Below, piece after piece: positions 7,747 through 15,799 of a stretch of 64,000 bases of DNA. Every line of letters starts with the position of its first letter. The stretch's first letter is position 1. The position numbers and the translations under genes are program-made. Source of the stretch: CAXSEF01 sp964236535. GTDB taxonomy: Bacteria > Pseudomonadota > Alphaproteobacteria > Acetobacterales > Acetobacteraceae. The stretch spans positions 6,750-70,749 of the forward strand of contig CAXSEF010000009.1 in the NCBI GenBank assembly GCA_964236535.1, read 5' to 3'. Under the pieces are notes generated by a model that saw nothing but the letters and a program-made list of their open reading frames with translations, was not told the origin of the DNA and searched no databases.

Positions 7747-8043
7747 TTGCGACGATGGATTGAAACCGGGCAACACAGCAGCAGGCAGTTCCAGAAGCTG
7801 CTGGCGGATCATGGCGTCACCTGCAGGATGAGCCGGTCGGCATTTCTGGGACAACACGGCGATGGAGCGCTTCTTCTCCTCGCCGGAACCGAGCGGACAG
7901 CCCGCAAGGTGTATCGCACCAGGGACCAGGCGCGGGCCGACGTGTTCGACTACATCAAGCGGTTCTACAACCTGCGTCGGCGCCACTCGACCATCGGCGA
8001 TTTCAGCCCCGTGGAGTTCGAGCTGAAAGCAGCGTCAGCTTGA
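7747..8043 (+). pseudogene. IS3-family transposase (OrfB) C-terminal relic
   Basis: The frame keeps the end of an IS3-type integrase core: SSRQFQKLLADHGVTCRMSR, then after a double frameshift TERTARKVYRTRDQARADVF and YIKRFYNLRRRHSTIGD. The segment holding the catalytic WDN...MERFFSS motif is present only in another frame (about 7850-7885), so the gene is broken. The N-terminal half and OrfA are missing. It forms the right border of the PYP segment. Confidence 0.8.
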
Positions 8044-8364
8044 GGTGCATGTCCACCAAAACGGCAGCAGCTCAGTCCCTTCCGGGAACGCCGCCACTGT
8101 TTGCCAAGGGCTTCCATCATCGCCACATGCCGCCCTGAAGCTGGCCTGTCCACTTCCCACCACGACTCCCTGGACTGGCCGAGTGCGGCCGGTCCGGTCT
8201 GGAGCACTGGGGCGGCACAGCGGACGTAATCAGCCAGCATCCATGCGGCGAACCAGGCGCCAGTCGCGGATGCTCATCGCATTGGCACCTGTGTCCGAAA
8301 GCGGGGCGCAAAGTGCTCGGTGGCTTTGCCGAGTGGTCGTAACAGGATGAGAGGGGCTCGGCTC
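8044..8364. other. intergenic region, IS3 end and no gene
   Basis: Starts with what may be the outer end of the IS3 relic (tgtccaccaaaacggcagca). No credible gene on either strand. GAGGGG at 8351-8356 is the ribosome-binding site of the following SDR gene. Confidence 0.4.
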
Positions 8365-9141
8365 ATGGCGCGTGTCTTCATCACCGGATCCTCGGACGGG
8401 CTGGGCCGGATGGCCGGCCGGCTGCTGATCGAGCAGGGCCACTCGGTGGTGCTGCACGCCCGGAACCATGTCCGCGCGCGCGACGCCATGGCCGCCGTGC
8501 CGCGCGCTGAGACGGTTGTCGTGGGAGATCTTGCAAGCATCGCCCAGACCCGCGAGGTGGCGGATCAAGTCAACGTCCTCGGCACTTTCGACGCGGTGAT
8601 CCACAACGCCGCGGTCGGATTCCGGGAACGCCGCCGCATCGAGACGGAGGACGGCCTGGCCCATGTCTTCGCGGTTAACACGCTTGCGCCCTATCTGCTG
8701 ACCGCGCTGATCCGCCGGCCGCGGCGCCTGGTCTATGTCAGCTCCGAGCTGCACCGGCGCGGCGACGGAAGCCTTGTCGACCTGAACTGGGAGGCCCGGC
8801 CGTGGCGCGGCAACCAGGCCTATTCAGACAGCAAGCTGCATGACGCGCTGCTGGCTTGCGCGATTGCCAGGCGCTGGCCAGAGGTTCGCAGCAACGCGCT
8901 GGAACCGGGCTGGGTCGCGACCAGGATGGGCGGTGCGCACGCGACCGGCGACTTGGACGCGGCGCACCGGACCCAGGCATGGCTTGCGGTCGGCGACGAC
9001 CCGGCGGCCGCGGTGACGGGCGGCTACTTCTTTCACATGAAGCCCCGCAAGCCGAGCGGGGCGCTGAACGACCTTGTCCGTCAGGACATGCTGCTGGCGG
9101 CCTGCGCTCGTTTCAGCGGGGTAACGCTGCAAGGTCCATGA
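8365..9141 (+). CDS. Short-chain dehydrogenase/reductase (SDR) family protein
   Basis: A 258-residue Rossmann-fold oxidoreductase. The nucleotide-binding TGSSDGLG is at residues 7-14, an Asp-containing turn VVGDLAS follows, and HNAAVG corresponds to NNAG. The active site shows VSSELHRR and YSDSK (Tyr and Lys of YxxxK). The C-terminal part carries the PGWVATRMGG segment seen in protochlorophyllide-reductase-like and retinol-dehydrogenase-like SDRs. ATG 8365 has GAGGGG nine bases upstream, whereas the upstream TTG/ATG candidates lack a site. The gene stands alone between two relic regions and the substrate cannot be inferred. Confidence 0.85.
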   Translation: MARVFITGSSDGLGRMAGRLLIEQGHSVVLHARNHVRARDAMAAVPRAETVVVGDLASIAQTREVADQVNVLGTFDAVIHNAAVGFRERRRIETEDGLAHVFAVNTLAPYLLTALIRRPRRLVYVSSELHRRGDGSLVDLNWEARPWRGNQAYSDSKLHDALLACAIARRWPEVRSNALEPGWVATRMGGAHATGDLDAAHRTQAWLAVGDDPAAAVTGGYFFHMKPRKPSGALNDLVRQDMLLAACARFSGVTLQGP

Positions 9142-9418
9142 GACCGCCGCCGTCTGCAAAGGTCGGTACGGCAGGGCATCTTGGCGAGAGCGCAAACTTG
9201 TTCGATCGCGCCGTCATGCGCCGTGCTGCGGACGACGGAGCTGGGTCTTGGAACGTCGCAGGCTCCACAGAAGACCGGTCGTTCTGCGCACGCGTAGGCG
9301 TCAGTCCTGACCGAGCGACTGCGACCCAGCGGCTCGGATCGACGCGGCGGCGCCCAGGCGGAAAAGCCGGACCAAACAGCTGCCGCTGCGCCGATGCGAA
9401 CACGTAACGTCAGCATCG

Positions 9419-9600
9419 ATGGAGACGGTCACGGCCAGCGGATTATGGGCGACCCTGGTCGACCCGAGCCAGCTCGAAAATGCGCGGCTGAACCTGTGCA
9501 TCACCGCCCGCGACGCTATGCCAGCGGGCGGCAAGCTGACTGTGGAGACCGGCAACAAGTGGCTGGACGCGCGGGCCGCTGCAAGCAGGCTGCCACGCGC
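9419..9600 (+). pseudogene. sensor histidine kinase ATPase-domain relic
   Basis: About 50 residues match the N-box of hybrid histidine kinases: LVDPSQLENARLNLCITARD followed by AMPAGGKLTVETGN. Neither the dimerisation domain before it nor the D/F/G boxes after it are present. The frame soon loses similarity. No enzyme can be made. The surrounding region (9142-9659) holds no intact gene. Confidence 0.7.
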
Positions 9601-9659
9601 TTCGAACCCATGTGCCACTCTCGCATCTGGAGGAGGCGGACCCTAAGCGGCCCGCGGTT

Positions 9660-9798
9660 CGCCCGGCAAGCAAGGCCAGAGGCTCTGCCTCTGGACTCCG
9701 CCAAAGGCGAGCCTTTGGAATCCTGATGCTTAAGCAGACGGGTTTCCAAAGGCCTCAGGCCTTTGGCGGGTCTGGGCAGAGCCCAGCCTTGCTTGCCT
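9660..9798. repeat. dispersed palindromic repeat, full copy
   Basis: The best-preserved full-length copy: CCAGAGGCTCTGCCTCTGG hairpin, ccaaaggcgagcctttgg hairpin, spacer, ccaaaggcctcaggcctttgg hairpin, and a gggcagagcccagccttgcttgcc tail that is complementary to the left end. It ends 10 bases after the xerC stop codon, so it could act as the xerC transcription terminator. Confidence 0.9.
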
Positions 9799-9807
9799 CC
9801 CCAACCC

Positions 9808-10725
9808 TCAAGCCCGCGGATGCGTCCGCCGCCAGACCGCAAGCAGCCGCTCGGTATCCACCGCGGTGTAGCGCTGCGTCGTCGACAGGCTGGCGTGGCC
9901 CAGCAGCTCCTGGATCGAGCGCAGGTCCGCGCCCCCCTCCAGCAGGTGCGTCGCGAACGAGTGGCGCAGCGCGTGCGGCGTGGCGTGTTCGGGCAGCCCG
10001 GCCTGGCGGCGGAAATCGCGCAGCACCCGTTGTGCCACCCCCGGGTTCAGCCGCGCGCCGCGCGCGCCCACGAACAGCGGCGCGCCGGGACTGCGGTCGG
10101 GGTGGACCGCCAGCCAGTCCGCCATCGCGGCCCGCACCGCCGGCAGCACCGGCACGATGCGCTCGCGCCCGCCCTTGCCAAGCACCCGCAGCGCCGCGTC
10201 CTCGCCCGGCAGCGGCGCCTCCGCCACCGAGAGCGACAGCGCCTCCGCGATGCGCAGCCCGGCGCCGTACAGCAGCGTGAACAGCGCGGTGTCCCTGGCC
10301 TGCGCGAAGGCGGTGTCGGCGGCCGCACCGGCGTCGGCCGCCGCCATGGCCTGCGTCACCGTGAGCGCGCGCGGCGCCGGCGGCCTGACCTTCGGCGTGC
10401 CGAGCAGGCCCGGCGCCAGGTTGGTGATCCCGTGCCGCCGCGCGAGAAACCGGTACAGGCTGCGCACCGCCGAGAGCTGCCTGGCTCGCGTGGCATTGCC
10501 CCGCCCCGCCGCCGCCCCCGCCGCCAGCCAGGCCCGCAGATCCGCCTGGCTGAGCCCGCCCAGACCGGCGAGGTCCGGCGGCCCGCCCAGGTGCCCGGCC
10601 ATGAAGTCGAGGAACACGTGCAGGTCCCGCCCGTACGCCAAGACCGTCAGCGGCGAGGCCCTGCGCTCCTTCGCCAGCCAGGCCAGGAAATCCGCGACCG
10701 CCTGCTCGGGGGTGGGTGTCTGCAT
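9808..10725 (-). CDS. xerC: Tyrosine recombinase XerC
   Basis: A 305-residue site-specific recombinase that, with XerD, resolves chromosome dimers at dif. The N-terminal SAM-like DNA-binding domain (ERRASPLTVLAYGRDLHVFL) is followed by the catalytic domain with all active residues: Arg in GAGLRIAEAL, Lys in GKGGRER, HxxR in PHALRHSFATH, His in LLGHASL and the nucleophile in TTQRYTAV. Its length is typical of XerC. The ATG at 10725 is chosen over the longer frame, which begins inside repeat sequence. Palindromic repeats flank both ends of the gene. An integrase of a mobile element is less likely given the XerC-like length and lack of phage genes. Confidence 0.9.
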   Translation of the reverse strand: MQTPTPEQAVADFLAWLAKERRASPLTVLAYGRDLHVFLDFMAGHLGGPPDLAGLGGLSQADLRAWLAAGAAAGRGNATRARQLSAVRSLYRFLARRHGITNLAPGLLGTPKVRPPAPRALTVTQAMAAADAGAAADTAFAQARDTALFTLLYGAGLRIAEALSLSVAEAPLPGEDAALRVLGKGGRERIVPVLPAVRAAMADWLAVHPDRSPGAPLFVGARGARLNPGVAQRVLRDFRRQAGLPEHATPHALRHSFATHLLEGGADLRSIQELLGHASLSTTQRYTAVDTERLLAVWRRTHPRA

Positions 10726-10744
10726 CGTCCTGGTCCGGTTCTCA

Positions 10745-10806
10745 GGGAAGCCAGCAAGCCAGAGGCTCTGCCTCTGGACTCCGCTCAAGGCAAGCCTTGA
10801 GGATCC
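10745..10806. repeat. dispersed palindromic repeat, half copy
   Basis: Left half of the repeat (CCAGAGGCTCTGCCTCTGG hairpin, then caaggcaagccttg stem) located just upstream of the xerC start. Confidence 0.85.
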
Positions 10807-10860
10807 CTGTGTGAAGAAGTTGTCTCGGAGCCGTCTGGAAACCCGCTTTCATACCGACAG

Positions 10861-10935
10861 GGCTTGAACGTGACCGGTCAGGCAAGCAAGGCCAGAGGCT
10901 TTGCCTCTCGACTCCGTCAAAGGCCTCGCCTTGCT
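10861..10935. repeat. dispersed palindromic repeat, left-end copy
   Basis: Shares the left flank ttgaacgtgaccggtcaggc with the copy at 3271, then a mutated hairpin (ccagaggctttgcctct). Ends abruptly at ccttgctacc. Confidence 0.8.
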
Positions 10936-11119
10936 ACCCCTGTATTTAAGAAATCCCGCTTATCAGCCTCGCATTCCTCCTCCGAGCCGTTTGCACTCAA
11001 CAGCCACGAGCCGGGCACACCGATGCCGAACAGAAGCCGTCCACCGCGTCAGTTTGAAACCTCACCTCCGCCGGCCGGAGGGGCAGCAGCGGGGTCACGC
11101 ATCACGCCTGCTTCCGCGG

Positions 11120-13588
11120 TTACTGGACCAGCCTGGGCTCGCCCACGCTGCCCTGCCTGGACAGAAGATCGCCCATGCGCCATGGCCCGATCGGGCGTCC
11201 TATGAGGAAACCCTGCAGGTGGGTCACGCCGTAGTGGCGTAGCAGATGCTCCTGCTGGACGTTCTCGACGCCCTCGGCGGTGACGGGGATGCCCATGTCG
11301 GCGGCGAGCCGGGCGATCGCGCGCACCACGGCGGTCTTGGTGGGGCTCTGCTCCAGGTTCTGCACGAAGCTCGCATCGAGCTTGATCCCGTCGAACCTGA
11401 AGGTGGTCAGGTAGCCGAGGGACGAGTAGCCGGTCCCGAAATCGTCCAGCACGAGCTTGATGCCGCGCTCGCGCAGTGTCTGCATCACCTGCAGGGTCTG
11501 CTCCGTGGCATCGAGGTAGGCGTGCTCGGTCAGTTCGAGTTCCAGCCGCTCGGGCGCAAGGCCGCTTTCCGCCAGTGCCTTGGCGACCACGGTCTCGAGA
11601 TGTCCTGCGTTGACCTGCAGCGGCGACACGTTGACTGCGACCCGCACGTCCCCGGGCCAGCCGGACGCCGCGCGGCACGCTTGCGAGAGGGTCCACTCCC
11701 CGAGCTGGGCGATGAGACCGGCCTCTTCCGCCAGCGGGATGAACCTCGACGGACTGATCTGCCCCAGCAGCGGGTGAGCCCAGCGGCACAGGGTCTCGAC
11801 CGACACCACCCGGTTCTCCCGCGCGTCGAGTATGGGCTGATACACGAGGTTGAGGCCGCCGTTGTCGAGCGCCTCCTTGAGGTCCGCCTGGAGGGTCAGC
11901 CGGTCGTGCTGCTCGGCCCTCATCCTCGGATGGAAGGCCCGGAACACGCCCCGGCCCGCTGCCTTGGCGGCGTAGAGCGCGAGGTCGGCTTCGCGCATGC
12001 TGTCGACGGGTGCGGACTCACCGGCATGGACGAAGCTGACGCCGACGCTCACCCCGATGCTCTGGCGACCGCCCGCCAGCACGTATTCACGGCTTACGGC
12101 GTCGATGATGCGCCTGGCCAGGACGGAGGCATCGTTCGCGTCCGCGACGCTGGAGAGGATGCCGAACTCGTCGCCTCCCAGGCGGGCGACGACGCTGTCC
12201 TCCCTGGTGCAGCCACGCAGGCGTCCGGCGACGGCGACGAGCAGGGCATCTCCCACCGCATGCCCGAACGTGTCGTTCACGCTCTTGAACCGGTCGAGGT
12301 CGAGGAGATGCAGCGCCAGCGGCTCCTTGCGCGACGTCCCTGCCGAGGATCCGGCGTCAGGGGCGCCCGCCGCCTGCTCGCAGGCGGCGTGCAGGGTGTC
12401 CATGAACGACTGGCGGTTGGACAGGCCGGTGAGGCTGTCGTGCAGGGCAAGCTGCCTGATCCGCTCCTCGGAACGTCGGGCGTCGGTCACGTCCGAACCG
12501 ATGCCGCGATAGCCCTGGAAGCATGCACCGTCGCCGAACACCGGGCGCCCGGTCAGGGTCCACCAGCGGGGCTCGCCCTCGATCTCGACCTCCAGGTGCA
12601 GGTTCCGGAACGGACTTCGCTCATGGAACATGCCGCGGATCGCGAGACTTTCCCGACGCCTGTCCAGGTTCGTCAACAGATCGAGCAGCGGGGAGCCGTC
12701 CAGCATGATGCGCGACCGCCGGGCGACTTCGGCCAGGCGGGGAGAGACATGCAGCAGGTTCAGCTCCGCGTCGGTCTCCCACAACCAGTCCGACGCGTTC
12801 TCCTCGTAGTCCCGCAGGAACACCTTGATGGTCTGGTTCTGCTGTTCGAGGATGACGCGGCCAACGGAGCGCTCAAGCAGGAACCTGTTGAACATCACGA
12901 TCGCGGAGAGCGTGAAGCTCGTGTAGCCGAGAAAGCATAACAGAAGGTACGGTTCGAACGCCCCGCTCCCCGCCACGATGATGACGATGCCCGAGATTGC
13001 ACTTGGTATCCAGAACGCGATGGCCGCCGCCAGGGGTGCTGCGACCATCGGCGTCGAGACCAGCGCGATCATGATGGCGTCTATCAGGCCCCGCTGATCC
13101 GGCGAGGCGACCAGCGCGAGCAGGTTGACCAGCAGCGCCCAGGCGATGCCCAGGACGGCGAGGCTGGCGAGGGAGTTCCTCAGGAACCTCTCGTCATCGC
13201 GACTCCGTTTCCAGCGCAGCATCTGCATCACGAGAACGCCGTACAGGACCGGAATGCTTGCGCACAGCAGCCCCGGCAGGACTCCGAGGCGCGCGCGGAA
13301 GTCGATCGCGAGCAACCCGTCGCTCGATGTGCCGACGCTGGCGGACAGGACGATGGTCTGGGCGAGCAGCTTGAGTTCCTCGCGTCGCAGGCCGGGCCTC
13401 TCGTCGTCCCGGAGGACCGACCTCGGCTTCGCGACAGTCCGGTCGAAAAGGCGACGGCAGGATCCCACGACCCCGTTCTTGCGGATAAGCGTGGTGGCGA
13501 GCCCGATCTGGCGGATTATCGAACGCAAGCGCCTGCCTCCAAGTCTGCCCACACGCCCGGAACTCCGCTCGGCGCCGCATTCCACCAT
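11120..13588 (-). CDS. Membrane PAS-GGDEF-EAL c-di-GMP turnover protein
   Basis: This 822-residue protein has about four to five hydrophobic segments between residues 95 and 235, then a PAS-like domain (about 250-375), a GGDEF domain with intact GGDEF at 471-475 and an EAL domain (about 560-810). The cyclase inhibitory site is degenerate (REDS instead of RxxD). In the EAL domain the signature reads ETL, but its Glu, the TEH motif, LDDFGTGYSSL, IKLDASF and AEGVEN are kept, so phosphodiesterase activity is plausible. It is the last gene of a three-gene operon. Its ATG lies 6 bases after the methyltransferase stop, implying its sensor responds to, or acts with, the product of the upstream synthase. 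Confidence 0.92.
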   Translation of the reverse strand: MVECGAERSSGRVGRLGGRRLRSIIRQIGLATTLIRKNGVVGSCRRLFDRTVAKPRSVLRDDERPGLRREELKLLAQTIVLSASVGTSSDGLLAIDFRARLGVLPGLLCASIPVLYGVLVMQMLRWKRSRDDERFLRNSLASLAVLGIAWALLVNLLALVASPDQRGLIDAIMIALVSTPMVAAPLAAAIAFWIPSAISGIVIIVAGSGAFEPYLLLCFLGYTSFTLSAIVMFNRFLLERSVGRVILEQQNQTIKVFLRDYEENASDWLWETDAELNLLHVSPRLAEVARRSRIMLDGSPLLDLLTNLDRRRESLAIRGMFHERSPFRNLHLEVEIEGEPRWWTLTGRPVFGDGACFQGYRGIGSDVTDARRSEERIRQLALHDSLTGLSNRQSFMDTLHAACEQAAGAPDAGSSAGTSRKEPLALHLLDLDRFKSVNDTFGHAVGDALLVAVAGRLRGCTREDSVVARLGGDEFGILSSVADANDASVLARRIIDAVSREYVLAGGRQSIGVSVGVSFVHAGESAPVDSMREADLALYAAKAAGRGVFRAFHPRMRAEQHDRLTLQADLKEALDNGGLNLVYQPILDARENRVVSVETLCRWAHPLLGQISPSRFIPLAEEAGLIAQLGEWTLSQACRAASGWPGDVRVAVNVSPLQVNAGHLETVVAKALAESGLAPERLELELTEHAYLDATEQTLQVMQTLRERGIKLVLDDFGTGYSSLGYLTTFRFDGIKLDASFVQNLEQSPTKTAVVRAIARLAADMGIPVTAEGVENVQQEHLLRHYGVTHLQGFLIGRPIGPWRMGDLLSRQGSVGEPRLVQ

Positions 13589-13594
13589 GGCCGC

Positions 13595-14155
13595 CTAGTC
13601 GCCAGTCCGCCACCTTCCGACTGGTAACAGCATGCCCGTGCGCAAACGATAGCGGGCGTACTCCGAAGCCAGCGGGGAGGCGCCGAATTTGCGTTCCTCC
13701 TTTGTGGCCGCGACGAGGTAGGTGACGGCAAAGGCGATCGGGACGACCCAGGGCAGCGTTCCCGGCGTGGCAAGGCTCGTGGCAAACCAGAACAGGACGT
13801 ACGCGGCGTAGAACGGGTGACGTATCCAGCGGTATGGGCCCTGCAGGTGGAGAAAGCTCGGCTGATCGTCGTCGAAGGCCAGGGTCAGGCGCCGCGGCCT
13901 GGTGGTGCCGACGGCCCACCAGAACAGCATGGACGCGACGGCGATCATGGCCGCCGCCGCCATCCAGGGTGGTGCCACGCCGCCGACTGCCAGACGTTCC
14001 AGGAACCAGGCCATCGCGGCCAGGCTCGCAACAGAGATGGCGCGCATCCCTGCTGGAACACGACCCCGGGCGCGGAAATGTCCTTTGACCGCCCAGGCGA
14101 AGGAGCCGAAGCAGGCCAGCGACATCAGCGCCACGATCCATTTTGCGGTGGTCAT
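13595..14155 (-). CDS. Isoprenylcysteine carboxyl methyltransferase (ICMT)-like membrane protein
   Basis: This 186-residue integral membrane protein has four to five predicted helices. The conserved ICMT/PEMT core reads GPYRWIRHPFYAAYVLFW, followed by TKEERKFG and EYARYRLRTGMLLP. The RHP motif and the Glu-Glu pair bind S-adenosylmethionine in this superfamily. Bacterial members methylate unknown lipids or carboxylates. It sits 7 bases after the FeeM-like synthase stop and 6 bases before the GGDEF-EAL start, so it is clearly co-transcribed. The position suggests it methylates the synthase product, which is inference. Confidence 0.85.
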   Translation of the reverse strand: MTTAKWIVALMSLACFGSFAWAVKGHFRARGRVPAGMRAISVASLAAMAWFLERLAVGGVAPPWMAAAAMIAVASMLFWWAVGTTRPRRLTLAFDDDQPSFLHLQGPYRWIRHPFYAAYVLFWFATSLATPGTLPWVVPIAFAVTYLVAATKEERKFGASPLASEYARYRLRTGMLLPVGRWRTGD

Positions 14156-14162
14156 GGCGTCC

Positions 14163-14900
14163 CTACCCGACAGGCGTGAGGGGCATGGCGATCGTGCGGC
14201 CGGATTCGAAGCCGTCGAAGGTGCCCTGCGGCGTTGCGGCCGGGTTCATCAGCGGGAACGCCGCCCGGACGCGGTCGTATTCGGCCCTGGAGCATTTAAG
14301 CAGGTGCATGGGGCAGTTCAGGCCAGGATATGCCTTCGGGCCGACGACGTCCATGAAGCCGATCCGGTGATAGAACGGCATGTGGTTGCGTCGCACGCTG
14401 GACAGGATGACCTGCACGTCGTTCTTCAGCACCAGATCCCCTGCGAGCCTGTAGAGCAGGAACACGAGCCCCTGGTTGTTGGCTGTATCCGGGCTGCGCA
14501 CCAGCCGCGTGATCTCGGCGAGCTCGACGCCCTTCCGGCTCCGAGGGACGTCGGACAGGATGGCGTCGACCTCGTCGGGGAAGGCGTGGTGAGCCGGTGC
14601 GTCGCGGAGCGTCCTGGACATGAAGCAGACGCGGACCGAGGCGACTGCCCGCCCATCGTCATAGACGACGATGGTGGCGGCGTTGTCCAGGTCGTCGAAC
14701 TCGTCGCGGAACAAGCTGCCCGGGCGAGGCTCGATGAACCCGGAATCCAGGTAGCTGGTATGCCTGAGAGCGAACGCATCGCGTCGGGCAGCGTCGTCGA
14801 GGGCCACGACGGCGGTGTAGGTCTTGTCGCGGCTCCTCGCCGCCACGACCGGCCGGACCGGGGAAGCGGGCTGGGCAACCTGAACTGCCACGTTGTTCAT
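14163..14900 (-). CDS. FeeM/LuxI-like N-acyl amino acid synthase
   Basis: A 245-residue GNAT-fold protein resembling the FeeM catalytic core and acyl-homoserine lactone synthases, which join an acyl group from acyl carrier protein to an amino acid. Recognisable parts are RHTSYLDSGFIEPRPG near residue 45, FRDEFDDLDNAATIVVY, VASVRVCFMS, and the ELAEITRLVRSPD strand that carries the LuxI-like Glu-(x)-Arg arrangement. Next comes a helix of the VFLLYRLAG type and SSVRRNHMPFYHRIGF. ATG 14900 has GAAGGA nine bases upstream and is preferred over an upstream start that adds 42 unconserved residues. It is first in the operon with an ICMT-like protein and a GGDEF-EAL protein. No LuxR-type receptor is nearby. 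Confidence 0.82.
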   Translation of the reverse strand: MNNVAVQVAQPASPVRPVVAARSRDKTYTAVVALDDAARRDAFALRHTSYLDSGFIEPRPGSLFRDEFDDLDNAATIVVYDDGRAVASVRVCFMSRTLRDAPAHHAFPDEVDAILSDVPRSRKGVELAEITRLVRSPDTANNQGLVFLLYRLAGDLVLKNDVQVILSSVRRNHMPFYHRIGFMDVVGPKAYPGLNCPMHLLKCSRAEYDRVRAAFPLMNPAATPQGTFDGFESGRTIAMPLTPVG

Positions 14901-15187
14901 GAAGTCTGTTCCTTCTACGTGAAACGGCAGACCGTGCGTCACGCCTGTGTGACGACGTCTGCCGAGGATCATTTGGAGGGTTTGTGGTGCGCCCACCAAG
15001 TGCCAGAGTATGCACGTCACTGACAAAAGCCGGATGCATTTGACGGATTGGCTAAATTTAGTTGATTCGCGTCATAATGCGTTAGCTATGGCGGTTTATC
15101 CAACGTCCGGTATTGTCGGATCGTGCCCGCCGCCTGTTCGTCGAACCAGGCGCGGGTGGGGTGGCCGGATGGGCAGAGGGAGGTCGG

Positions 15188-15421
15188 ATGGACAGTGACG
15201 GACCGGTTCGGACGATTTCCGAGTTCAGGATGCTGGATGACGGCGAGGTGCTGGAAGGCTACCTGGACGGTTTCGGTGGAATGCCGCTCGCCTCTGGGTC
15301 CACATCGCGGTCCTACATGCATGGCTGGCGGAACGGTATGATCGAGAGCGAGCGATGGCAGCCGGACGACGCCTACATCGAGCTGCGGCAGGCCTTCGAG
15401 GTCAGGCGGGCTGCGCATTGA
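15188..15421 (+). CDS. small RMF/CrpP-like protein
   Basis: A 77-residue soluble protein, divergent from the N-acyl amino acid synthase. The middle reads GYLDGFGGMPLASGSTSRSY followed by MHGWRNGMIE. The pattern GY-x-x-G...YxxGWRNG resembles ribosome modulation factor and related CrpP-fold proteins, which hibernate ribosomes or bind nucleic acid. The similarity is by pattern only. GGGAGG immediately upstream of ATG 15188 supports the start. The function is unproven. Confidence 0.6.
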   Translation: MDSDGPVRTISEFRMLDDGEVLEGYLDGFGGMPLASGSTSRSYMHGWRNGMIESERWQPDDAYIELRQAFEVRRAAH

Positions 15422-15429
15422 TCTGCCGG

Positions 15430-15695
15430 GCGCATTTGCGCCGACGTCCGAATCGATGTGTTCGATAAGATGCCGTTGGCATGGCAGTGGATCACCAGGG
15501 CCGGCATCAGCCGCGCGGCTTGCCGCCCGTCCGACCAGGAACCGCGAACGCGCCAGGTGGCACCCGTTCCACCGCTGCCACCACGAAGTGGGCCACGTCG
15601 TCCTCGGACAGCCACGACTTCAGGTCAGGCGGCATCAGGAAAGCCCGGTCGCGGTCGAACGGGACGAAACTCGACAGGCCAGCAGCCTGCCGCAA
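15430..15695 (-). pseudogene. IS1182-family transposase N-terminal relic
   Basis: The minus strand reads FVPFDRDRAFLMPPDLKSWL, then SEDDVAHFVVAAVERVPPGA, the classic start of IS1182/IS5-related transposases. After GGKPRG a frameshift follows, and the similarity continues in another frame with ARLMPALVIHCHANGILS, the next block of the same family. The catalytic domain is lost. Confidence 0.8.
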
Positions 15696-15737
15696 ATCAC
15701 CAGGTCAGGGTACCCCAACCCGACAGGCTGCTAGTGC

Positions 15738-15799
15738 GAAGCCAATGGGATCAAAGGGCCGCCGGCCCTTTGCAGGTCTGGGCGAAGCCGAGCCTTCTT
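15738..15799. repeat. dispersed palindromic repeat, right-half copy
   Basis: aaagggccgccggcccttt hairpin followed by gcaggtctgggcgaagccgagcc. It abuts the stop codon of the adjacent glycosyltransferase gene and may terminate its transcription. Confidence 0.75.
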
